Assembly: GCA_017419065.1 (NCBI GenBank)
Contig: JAFOMB010000016.1
Span: forward strand, 1-5,554
DNA: 5,554 nt
From: Erysipelotrichaceae bacterium
GTDB taxonomy: Bacteria; Bacillota_I; Bacilli_A; Erysipelotrichales; Erysipelotrichaceae
Reading direction: 5' to 3'
How positions within the stretch are numbered: the stretch's first letter is position 1; each line of letters begins with the position of its first letter. The translations under genes were made by a program, and so were the position numbers. Shown one piece after another: positions 1 through 5,047 of this stretch. The notes beneath the pieces were generated by a model that saw only the letters and a list, made by a program, of their open reading frames with translations, was not told the origin of the DNA and did not search any database.

Positions 1-1
1 C

Positions 2-1594
2 TTCCTGGGCTTCGTCCTCCTCTTCGCGGGCATCCTCTTCCTCTCCTGGCCGCCGGTGAAAGCTGTGCCGGCTGTAAGTGTCAATGATCCGAAGAAGACC
101 GATGTCATCACGCTGAAGGACGGACAGGTCCGGGGCGTCTATAACAAAGAAGAGGATGTCGAAGTCTACGCGGGCATCCCGTACGCCGCTCCTCCTGTGG
201 GAGAACTGCGCTGGAAGGAACCGCAGGATCCCGCAAAATGGGAAGGTGTCCTCGAAGCCGATCATTTCGCCCCTATGAGCATGCAGCCGGTGAATCTGCC
301 TATCTATGATTCTTTAGCTCAGATCATCGGCTATCACGACTATGAGATCTCTTTAAATGACAACTATGTCGCGCCGGTGAGCGAGGACTCCCTGTACCTC
401 AATATCTGGAGACCGGCAGGGGAGCAGAAGGACCTCCCGGTCCTCGTCTTCATCCACGGCGGAAGCTTGCAGACAGGGCAGCCCTGGTACGCGGACTACA
501 GCGGGGAAGGATTGGCGAAGAAGGGGGTACTCGTCGTCAATTTAGGCTATCGTTTAGGCGTTTTCGGCTTCTTCGCGGACGAAGAACTCGCCGCGGAATC
601 CGCCCATCATACGACCGGGAATTACGGTCTCCTCGACATGATCAAGGCCCTGGAATGGGTACGGGACAACATCGCTTCCTTCGGCGGCGATCCGGACAAC
701 GTGACCCTGGCCGGGGAATCCGCGGGCTCGGCGTCCGTGAGTGCCTTATGCACGTCTCCGCTGGCGAAGGGACTCTTCCGAAGAGTCATCCTGGAGTCAT
801 CGACTGTCGCTTCGATCACGCCTCCGCATTCCTACCGCTCCTATGGGGAAGCCCTTTCCTCCGGACAGAGACTGATGGAAAGGGCCGGCGTAAGCAGCGT
901 ATCGGAGCTCCGGGAAATGGATGCGAAAGAACTGGTGAAAGAAGCTTCTTCCCAGCATCACATCACTGTCGACGGCTATGCGCTGTCAGAAGATCCGTAT
1001 GTGTCCTACAGGAAAGGTAAATACAACGAAACCGCCATCCTCCACGGCTATAATGCGAAGGAGAGTGCGCCGTTCCTCCTCTTCTCCAAGACGACGCTCA
1101 AGAACTACGAGGAGAAGGTCCGGAACTACTTCGGAGATCTCACGGAGAAAGTGCTGGCGGTCTATCATCCGGAAAGCGACGAGGAAGCCGCTTCCCTGTG
1201 GGCAGACATCTACGGCGCTGTCTTCTTGAACTCTCCGCACTACTGTCTCAACCGCCTGGCTGAAGAAAACGGCATCCCGGTCTATGAGTATTACTTCTCC
1301 AAGGAAAATGGAAGACTGGGCAGCTGGCACAGTGGGGAAGAAGTCTACTGCTACGGCAACATCCCGGACGGCTCAAAACTCTATGACGAAGAGGACCGGA
1401 AACTGGCGGAGATCATGTCTTCCTACTGGGCGTCCTTCGCGGAAGACGGAGATCCGAATAAAGCGGGACTCCCGGAGTGGAAAGAGAACACCGGTTCCTC
1501 TTCCCTGATGGGATTTGGGAAAGAGACCGGAATGACAGAGGAAAAGCTTCTTCCGCTCTATGAGATCCTGGATGAACTATACGGATGGAAGTAA
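2..1594 (+). CDS. Membrane-anchored type B carboxylesterase (para-nitrobenzyl esterase-like), 5' end missing
   Basis: Serine hydrolase of the carboxylesterase type B family (alpha/beta hydrolase fold), expected to cleave carboxylic esters; the natural substrate is unknown. Numbered from the GTG at 56, the oxyanion-loop motif HGGSLQTG starts at His134, the nucleophile elbow GESAG places Ser222, Glu336 in HGYNAKES fits the acidic member, and His425 in SWHSGEE fits the catalytic histidine, so the triad looks complete. The N-terminal family signature AGIPYAAPPVGELRW is also present. The GTG at 56 is probably not the true start: the same frame is open back to base 2 and encodes a hydrophobic stretch (FLGFVLLFAGILFLSW, 2-49) followed by PPVKAVPAV. 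This is a membrane segment leading into the catalytic domain, so the gene begins left of the window and the enzyme is probably anchored with its catalytic domain outside the cell. A hairpin terminator follows the TAA directly. The family call is very secure; anchor topology and substrate are inferred. Confidence 0.95.
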   Translation, partial: FLGFVLLFAGILFLSWPPVKAVPAVSVNDPKKTDVITLKDGQVRGVYNKEEDVEVYAGIPYAAPPVGELRWKEPQDPAKWEGVLEADHFAPMSMQPVNLPIYDSLAQIIGYHDYEISLNDNYVAPVSEDSLYLNIWRPAGEQKDLPVLVFIHGGSLQTGQPWYADYSGEGLAKKGVLVVNLGYRLGVFGFFADEELAAESAHHTTGNYGLLDMIKALEWVRDNIASFGGDPDNVTLAGESAGSASVSALCTSPLAKGLFRRVILESSTVASITPPHSYRSYGEALSSGQRLMERAGVSSVSELREMDAKELVKEASSQHHITVDGYALSEDPYVSYRKGKYNETAILHGYNAKESAPFLLFSKTTLKNYEEKVRNYFGDLTEKVLAVYHPESDEEAASLWADIYGAVFLNSPHYCLNRLAEENGIPVYEYYFSKENGRLGSWHSGEEVYCYGNIPDGSKLYDEEDRKLAEIMSSYWASFAEDGDPNKAGLPEWKENTGSSSLMGFGKETGMTEEKLLPLYEILDELYGWK

Positions 1595-1597
1595 ACG

Positions 1598-1624
1598 AAA
1601 AGAACGTCTAGGACGTTCTTTTTT
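1598..1624 (+). terminator. Intrinsic terminator of the carboxylesterase gene, possibly bidirectional
   Basis: A perfect 11-bp inverted repeat, AAAAGAACGTC (1598-1608) and GACGTTCTTTT (1612-1622), has a 3-base loop (TAG) and runs into T residues to 1624, four bases after the carboxylesterase stop. On the minus strand the same hairpin ends in TTTT and lies about 13 bases past the stop of the truncated isomerase remnant, so it may stop both converging transcripts. Confidence 0.9.
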
Positions 1625-1636
1625 CATCTGCGATCT

Positions 1637-1921
1637 TCACGATGAGATGCTGAGACCGATGGAAGGGCAGCGGTAGAGCTTATGTTCCCGGATGACCTGA
1701 GAAAGATCATCGCGGAGTCTTTGAAAATCGACATGGGTGACGCATACTTTCAGACCGAGTTCATCGATCAGGGAAGCGAGTTCAGCGGGATCGATGGGAC
1801 CCAGACCGGACAGCTGTACCGTATCAAAACCGAGCGCCTTGACTTTCCGCAGCGTTTCCCCGATCCCTTTTTCATCTTTGGTAAAATCCCGGACTGTATA
1901 TAACTGCGCACCGATCTCCAC
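1637..1921 (-). pseudogene. Truncated sugar phosphate isomerase/epimerase (xylose isomerase-like TIM barrel), N-terminal third only
   Basis: The 94-residue frame begins MEIGAQLYTVRDF and continues with a predicted helix (ETLRKVKALGF), strand (DTVQLSG), helix (DPAELASLIDELG) and strand (LKVCVTHVDF). This is the opening order of the xylose-isomerase-like TIM barrel of sugar phosphate isomerase/epimerases, whose members are usually about 250-290 residues. The last residues (REHKLYRC then SIGLS) match the point where family members I recall read roughly HKxxGCxxIGxG; the frame then ends at TGA (1639-1637) and only ~13 bases separate it from the terminator at 1598-1624. Thus about two thirds of the barrel, including most metal- and substrate-binding positions, is absent and is not found in another frame. 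The GTG start is supported by GGGAGG six bases upstream, and an extended -10 promoter is intact. It is most likely a deletion remnant that may still be expressed. A functional 94-residue protein is possible but unlikely. Confidence 0.82.
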
Positions 1922-1927
1922 AGAATA

Positions 1928-1933
1928 CCTCCC
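1928..1933 (-). promoter_or_regulatory. Ribosome binding site fixing the GTG start of the isomerase remnant
   Basis: The minus strand reads GGGAGG, six bases before GTG at 1921. This near-ideal Shine-Dalgarno sequence supports the GTG as the original start, since the protein then begins with the family-typical strand MEIGAQLYTVR. Its preservation suggests the truncation is recent. Confidence 0.75.
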
Positions 1934-1960
1934 ATACCTTTCGGCTCAATTATCGTTTTC

Positions 1961-1969
1961 ATTATATCA
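1961..1969 (-). promoter_or_regulatory. Extended -10 promoter of the isomerase remnant
   Basis: The minus strand reads TGATATAAT: a consensus TATAAT (1966-1961) preceded by TGn, an extended -10 element. No convincing -35 hexamer is seen 15-19 bases upstream, as is tolerated at extended -10 promoters. The expected transcript start near 1954 gives a leader of about 33 bases that carries the GGGAGG site. Confidence 0.65.
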
Positions 1970-2006
1970 TGACTGGTGCGTCTTCCCCTTTGCGAAAAGC
2001 CTTTTT

Positions 2007-2038
2007 GAAAAGAAAGCACCATCTTTTGGATAGTGCTT
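2007..2038 (-). terminator. Intrinsic terminator of the lipoprotein gene
   Basis: On the minus strand, AAGCACTATC (2038-2029), a five-base loop CAAAA, and GATGGTGCTT (2023-2014) form a 10-bp stem with one G-T wobble, followed by the U-rich TCTTTTC (2013-2007). It begins 7 bases after the lipoprotein stop codon and insulates that gene from the isomerase remnant promoter downstream. Confidence 0.85.
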
Positions 2039-2045
2039 CGGTTCT

Positions 2046-2837
2046 TTATTCGGCGCTGATGTAGTAGAGGAGGTCCAGCGGTTCCATGGACGTCAGGGAA
2101 GCCTTATCATTCAGCGGCTGATAGACTTCAGCGACAAAGATGTTCTGCGGTGCCGGAGCCTCTGTGACGAGATTTCCGTATACGAGGTAGCGGTAGTTCA
2201 TCCCGGAGACGAGCTGGCTGGCCAGCAGTGTGGCAGGAATGAAATTCGAACCGGTGAGGCCATCGATGGCATCTGTGAAGGCTTTTTCCGATTCTTCAGT
2301 CAGACTGCCCGGTCTGGCGGAAGAGGCGATCTGCCAGCCTTCCGGCAGTGTCGACGGATAGTCATCTTCGGCAGTATGGATATCGAGGATATCGAGCTTT
2401 CTGATCGACTGGACCTTTGAGAAACCTTCCTGATCGCTGTAGATGTCCAGGATATACCATGACTTGGATCCTGAAGCGACAGTGTTTCCCAAAGCCAGAT
2501 AGATCGTCTCTTCGCCGATGTCGATGTTTCTGGCGAGTACCGCTATAGGTTCATAGCCGGCTCCGGTAAGGTCTTTCATGGCGATCTCGAATCTCGCCGC
2601 ATCTTCTTCGTTCAGATTCCTGGCGAAGGCTTCCTCAAATAGTTTCCATCCTCCTAACAATTCTTCTCCTCCTGTGTTCTCTTCCTTCGTTTCTTCACTG
2701 TTTTCAATTTCTCCGGCGTTTTCGCCGATATTATCTTTCTGAGGCTTAACATCTTCTTCTTTCTTCGTGCAGGCACCAAGCGATGTCAGGATCAGCAGAG
2801 CGATGAGTACAGTCATTAATTTCTTCATGTATTCCAT
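2046..2837 (-). CDS. Lipoprotein with two tandem cystatin-like domains
   Basis: Residues 1-23 (from ATG 2837) form a lipoprotein signal: KK, a hydrophobic core, then the lipobox LGAC with Cys23 as the acylated residue, so the product should be anchored outside the membrane. ATG 2828 (protein starting MKKLM) is an equally good start, since purine-rich SD-like sequence (AGAAGG, AAAAGGA) serves both. Residues 24-60 are a Glu/Lys/Asn-rich tether. The rest is two homologous domains, about 62-150 and 166-256, aligning without gaps at a 104-residue offset from Gly-Trp (63-64 / 167-168) through LxEE (75/179), LTG (90/194), Pro97/201, Leu-Ala (101/205), to Gly-Asn (117/221). Domain 2 has QLVSGMNYR at 208-216, matching the cystatin QxVxG signature, followed by VAEVYQPLND and LTSMEPL, which resemble the last strands and second hairpin of plant cystatins. 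Domain 1 has GGWK at 62-65 but NIDIG in place of QxVxG. A role as an extracellular cysteine-protease inhibitor is possible but inferred; it may share only the fold. A hairpin terminator follows. Confidence 0.9.
   Translation of the reverse strand: MEYMKKLMTVLIALLILTSLGACTKKEEDVKPQKDNIGENAGEIENSEETKEENTGGEELLGGWKLFEEAFARNLNEEDAARFEIAMKDLTGAGYEPIAVLARNIDIGEETIYLALGNTVASGSKSWYILDIYSDQEGFSKVQSIRKLDILDIHTAEDDYPSTLPEGWQIASSARPGSLTEESEKAFTDAIDGLTGSNFIPATLLASQLVSGMNYRYLVYGNLVTEAPAPQNIFVAEVYQPLNDKASLTSMEPLDLLYYISAE
2070..2342 (-). repeat. Cystatin-like domain copy 2 (carries QLVSG)
   Basis: Residues ~166-256 of the lipoprotein. They open with EGWQ, then a helix-like stretch (EESEKAFTDAIDGLTG), the strand IPATLLASQLVSGMNYRYLV with QxVxG encoded at 2216-2202, the strand NIFVAEVYQPL, and LTSMEPLDL. 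This order is that of a single cystatin domain: N-terminal Gly, helix, central QxVxG hairpin, then the second hairpin. The Pro-Trp of the second hairpin in many cystatins is Pro-Leu here. Confidence 0.7.
2388..2654 (-). repeat. Cystatin-like domain copy 1 (degenerate signature)
   Basis: Residues ~62-150 of the lipoprotein. They open with GGWK, a helix-like stretch (EEDAARFEIAMKDLTG), the strand EPIAVLARNIDIG, then YLALGN and the late strand WYILDIY. The position equivalent to QxVxG reads N-I-D-I-G, keeping only the final Gly. The copy matches copy 2 over its length at a constant 104-residue spacing up to GN (117-118), with a two-residue length difference near the end. Confidence 0.75.
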
Positions 2838-2854
2838 CCTTTTCCTTCTCTTTT

Positions 2855-2884
2855 ATGATAGACAGATCTCTTGAAAGAAGTAAA
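2855..2884 (-). promoter_or_regulatory. Probable promoter of the lipoprotein gene
   Basis: The minus strand has TTTACT (2884-2879, 4/6 match to TTGACA), an 18-base spacer and TATCAT (2860-2855, 5/6 match to TATAAT), ending 17 bases before the upstream ATG at 2837. It overlaps the predicted promoter of the divergent esterase gene, so the two may interfere with each other. Confidence 0.5.
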
Positions 2885-2899
2885 GAAGCGTGAGATGAT
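2871..2899 (+). promoter_or_regulatory. Probable promoter of the putative esterase gene
   Basis: TTGAAA (2871-2876, 5/6 match to the -35 consensus) is followed after 17 bases by GATGAT (2894-2899, 4/6), which is preceded by TGA as in extended -10 elements. The implied start near 2906 leaves a very short leader holding the strong AAAGGAG site at 2908-2914. The -10 is weak, so this is tentative. Confidence 0.45.
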
Positions 2900-2922
2900 G
2901 CGGTCATAAAGGAGATTGGCTT

Positions 2923-4500
2923 ATGTCAGTGATCATTAAGATCTCCCCGAAGTTCAAGGAAGAACTGACGGGAAGACTGCTGCTCTTTGTCGATCGGAAG
3001 ACCGGCAGCGAAGAACCGATGCTTTATAAGAGGAATGGATTCGGATTACAGGGATGTCCTGTATTCGGTGTCACATTCTACGGACTTACGGGAGGAGATG
3101 TCATCGATCTGAATGATCAGAAGGACAGGATCTTCGGATCGCCTATCCGCTTTGAAGATATCCCGGAAGAGGAACTGGAATTCCAGGCCTTCTTCATCCG
3201 CTGGCACAGATTTGAAAGAAAGGACGGTTCCGTGATCTGGGGAATGCAGGATTACGGAGGTGGCGGAGACTATGCCTCCAATCCATTCAATCTGTACTCC
3301 GATGTGAAGACTGTCCGCTATGGAAAGAAGGACGTGAAGTTCACAATCGACAGGATGATCGAACCGGGCTATGAACTCAAGAAGGGACAGGTCTATCAGC
3401 AGGGGAATTACAGGAATCACGGCCTTGTGAAGTACTTCAAGATGAAGTCTGAACTGCTTTCGGATTTCTGGGGCGAAGATATCTATATCGGTGCCAATGT
3501 CCTGCTTCCTGCCAATTACGATAAGAAAAAGAAATACCCGCTCGTCCTCTGTCAGGGACACTTCCCGGGTGCCACGGCACCGTTCCGCTATGACGTGGAA
3601 TTACGGGAGAGGGAGAAGGGCTTTACGGAATACTGGAACAGCGGAAAGGCACCGGAGGTGATCTGTGTCAACTTCCGTGATGCGAATATGTTCTATGATG
3701 ATTCCTATATGGTCAACTCAGCCAATCTGGGCCCCTGGGGCGATGCCTTTGTGAAGGAAGTCGTACCGGCGATCGAGAAGAAGTACGGCGGCATCGGCAA
3801 GCCGGAGGGAAGGATCCTCGTCGGCGGTTCTACCGGCGGATGGATCTCGGTGGCATTACAGCTGTTCTATCCGGATTTCTTCGGAGGTACCTGGCCGGGA
3901 TTCGCGGATTCGCTGGACTTCCATGCCTATCAGCTCATCGACCTCTACGAGGAAGACAATGTCTTCACTTTGAAACAGAACTGGAGGAGCATTGAACGTC
4001 CGGGATCGAGAGATACCAAGGGCAATGTCCTCTGGACGATGAGGGAAGAGACCTATCAGGAGCTGACGATCGGCGGCGATCTGGCCCGTGGTCTGGGACA
4101 GTTCGGCATCTATCAGGCAGTCTTCTCGCCGATGGGAGAGGACGGCCAGCCGCTCAATGTCTATGATCCTCTGACCGGTGAGATCAACAGGGACGTCGTG
4201 GAATACTGGGGCGACCACTACGATCTGACAGCCTACCTCGAGAGAAACCACGAATGGCTCATCCCGAAGATCCGCGGCAAGTTCCACCTGAGAGCCGGGG
4301 ATATGGACAACTTCTATCTCAACCTGGGGCACTACCGCTTCACGGATGTCTTAAAGAAATACCGGGCAGGAGGCTATTCCGTCACCTTCCCGAGAGTCGG
4401 TCATGACGGCAATATCACGATCATAGACATGCTGGAAGAGATGAGAATCTATCTCGATAAGACGCTCTATAAAAAAGAACCAGTCAAAAAGAAGAAATAA
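2923..4500 (+). CDS. Large cytoplasmic alpha/beta-hydrolase, putative esterase with N-terminal beta domain
   Basis: A 525-residue protein of the uncharacterised 'putative esterase' group related to esterase D and enterochelin-esterase-like hydrolases. Residues ~1-140 look like an all-beta domain (family-like segments TGRLLLFVDR, FGSPIRFEDIPEEELEFQAF, DGSVIW, NPFNLYSDVKTV). Residues ~175-515 form the hydrolase: FWGEDIYIGANVLLP, then LCQGHFPG (likely oxyanion region, 209-216), DDSYMVNSANLGPWGD (259-274), the nucleophile elbow GGSTGGW with Ser303 (codon 3829-3831), YPDFFGGTW, RAGDMDNFYLN with Asp460 (or Asp462) as the likely acid, and RVGHDG with His494. All three catalytic positions are present. 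There is no signal peptide, and the tail is lysine-rich (KKEPVKKKK). The start has AAAGGAG eight bases upstream and no competing site. The gene stands alone, divergent from the lipoprotein and convergent with the GNAT gene, so context does not reveal the substrate. The fold and triad are secure; ester hydrolysis is inferred from the family. Confidence 0.92.
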   Translation: MSVIIKISPKFKEELTGRLLLFVDRKTGSEEPMLYKRNGFGLQGCPVFGVTFYGLTGGDVIDLNDQKDRIFGSPIRFEDIPEEELEFQAFFIRWHRFERKDGSVIWGMQDYGGGGDYASNPFNLYSDVKTVRYGKKDVKFTIDRMIEPGYELKKGQVYQQGNYRNHGLVKYFKMKSELLSDFWGEDIYIGANVLLPANYDKKKKYPLVLCQGHFPGATAPFRYDVELREREKGFTEYWNSGKAPEVICVNFRDANMFYDDSYMVNSANLGPWGDAFVKEVVPAIEKKYGGIGKPEGRILVGGSTGGWISVALQLFYPDFFGGTWPGFADSLDFHAYQLIDLYEEDNVFTLKQNWRSIERPGSRDTKGNVLWTMREETYQELTIGGDLARGLGQFGIYQAVFSPMGEDGQPLNVYDPLTGEINRDVVEYWGDHYDLTAYLERNHEWLIPKIRGKFHLRAGDMDNFYLNLGHYRFTDVLKKYRAGGYSVTFPRVGHDGNITIIDMLEEMRIYLDKTLYKKEPVKKKK

Positions 4501-4502
4501 AT

Positions 4503-4532
4503 AAGAGGATCTCCGTTTCAGGAGATCCTCTT
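4503..4532. terminator. Shared convergent terminator hairpin between the esterase and GNAT genes
   Basis: A perfect 12-bp inverted repeat, AAGAGGATCTCC (4503-4514) and GGAGATCCTCTT (4521-4532), has a 6-base loop (4515-4520). It begins two bases after the esterase stop. On the minus strand the right arm encodes the last GNAT residues (K-R-I-S) and the loop begins with its TGA stop. The downstream U-tract is weak on the plus strand (TTGAATAATG) and better on the minus strand (TTATTTATTT), so termination may be more efficient for the GNAT transcript. Confidence 0.8.
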
Positions 4533-4973
4533 GAATAATGACGCTGACCAGAATTCCATATCCAGTTCATCGAGATAGAAGTGAAGGATGGCTTTATGGT
4601 TTTTAGTGGCTGTGGAGAGGAGGATGATCTCATTCTCCTTTTTCAGTTCTTCTTCTGCATAGCGGAATAAAGCTTTTCCGATGCCTTTCGATCTCTTCTC
4701 AGGGACGACATACAGCTCCTCGATATCGAAGAAAGGCGTTCCTTTCTCCATGAACGACCGGTCCCTGTCCGCTGTCTCATGGATCCCGAAGAGATAGCCG
4801 ATGATCTCTCCTCCTTCGCAAGCGAGAAAGATCGTCCTTCCCTCAAGATCTGCGTGAGAGTTCCTGCGGTATCCCCAGCAGCTGTTCTCTGCTTCCCAGT
4901 CCTTTGAAAAGGAGATCAGAGTCTCCTCGATTTCAGGGGTGAGACCGGTTTTCAGAAATACTGTCTTTTCCAT
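4518..4973 (-). CDS. GNAT-family N-acetyltransferase
   Basis: A 151-residue single-domain acetyltransferase expected to move an acetyl group from acetyl-CoA to an amine; the acceptor is not predictable. The central strand FDIEELYVVPEKRSKGIGKALF (residues ~82-103) holds the acetyl-CoA pyrophosphate loop R94-S-K-G97-I-G99, matching the family Arg/Gln-x-x-Gly-x-Gly/Ala motif. It is preceded by GGEIIGYLFGI (54-64) and followed by the helix FRYAEEELKK and the C-terminal strands IILLSTA and HFYLDELDMEFWSASLFKRI, with Asn125 and Tyr133 in the places typical of GNAT motif B. Length is normal and there is no signal sequence. The start at 4973 is well fixed: an in-frame TGA lies 12 bases upstream and the next in-frame Met is residue 75. 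No proper Shine-Dalgarno precedes it, and a promoter -10 ends only six bases before the ATG, which suggests a leaderless message. The stop lies in the loop of the terminator shared with the convergent esterase. Confidence 0.92.
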   Translation of the reverse strand: MEKTVFLKTGLTPEIEETLISFSKDWEAENSCWGYRRNSHADLEGRTIFLACEGGEIIGYLFGIHETADRDRSFMEKGTPFFDIEELYVVPEKRSKGIGKALFRYAEEELKKENEIILLSTATKNHKAILHFYLDELDMEFWSASLFKRIS

Positions 4974-4979
4974 ATCACC

Positions 4980-4988
4980 ATAATATCA
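4980..4988 (-). promoter_or_regulatory. Extended -10 promoter of the GNAT gene, placed for a leaderless transcript
   Basis: The minus strand reads TGATATTAT: TATTAT (4985-4980, 5/6 match to TATAAT) preceded by TGn. Only six bases (GGTGAT) separate the hexamer from the ATG at 4973, so initiation at the usual distance falls on or next to the start codon. No good -35 is seen. The element is a real sequence match; its use is inferred. Confidence 0.5.
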
Positions 4989-4997
4989 CGGTGCTCA

Positions 4998-5025
4998 AAG
5001 ACATGGAGTATACTGTAACTATAAT
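4998..5025 (+). promoter_or_regulatory. Promoter of the S9-type peptidase gene
   Basis: AAGACA (4998-5003, 4/6 match to TTGACA), a 16-base spacer and a perfect TATAAT (5020-5025) predict a start near 5032. That gives a leader of about 16 bases carrying GGGAGG (5035-5040), seven bases before the ATG at 5048. It sits back to back with the GNAT promoter in a 74-base divergent gap. Confidence 0.65.
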
Positions 5026-5047
5026 CATCATGACGGGAGGATGTCTC

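Noticed and set aside
655..1330. Several open frames of 65-121 codons on both strands inside the carboxylesterase
   Set aside because: They overlap the region encoding the catalytic Ser, Glu and His in the correct frame, and their products are low-complexity Arg/Ser-rich strings without family resemblance.
1991..2010. AT-rich imperfect palindrome (AAAAGCCTTTTT) near the lipoprotein terminator
   Set aside because: It is too short and weak to call a second terminator or an operator; probably part of the U-rich tail region.
1682..2033. Plus-strand and alternate minus-strand open frames across the isomerase remnant
   Set aside because: Only the minus-strand frame ending at 1637 gives a recognisable TIM-barrel start with a ribosome binding site; the others run through its promoter and the lipoprotein terminator.
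2838..2922. Possible riboswitch or structured leader upstream of the lipoprotein or esterase
   Set aside because: Predicted leaders are under 30 bases on either side, too short for a known riboswitch class, and no stable hairpin is evident.
3046..3561. A 171-codon open frame antisense to the putative esterase
   Set aside because: It lies wholly inside a well-supported coding gene, has no recognisable domain or ribosome binding site, and its composition (Ile/Val/Asp-rich) is what the complement of the esterase codons would give.
3856..4332. A 158-codon open frame antisense to the esterase catalytic domain
   Set aside because: It is a shadow of biased codon use in the sense gene (frequent GATC, CTC and GAC codons read backwards); no motif or start signal is seen.
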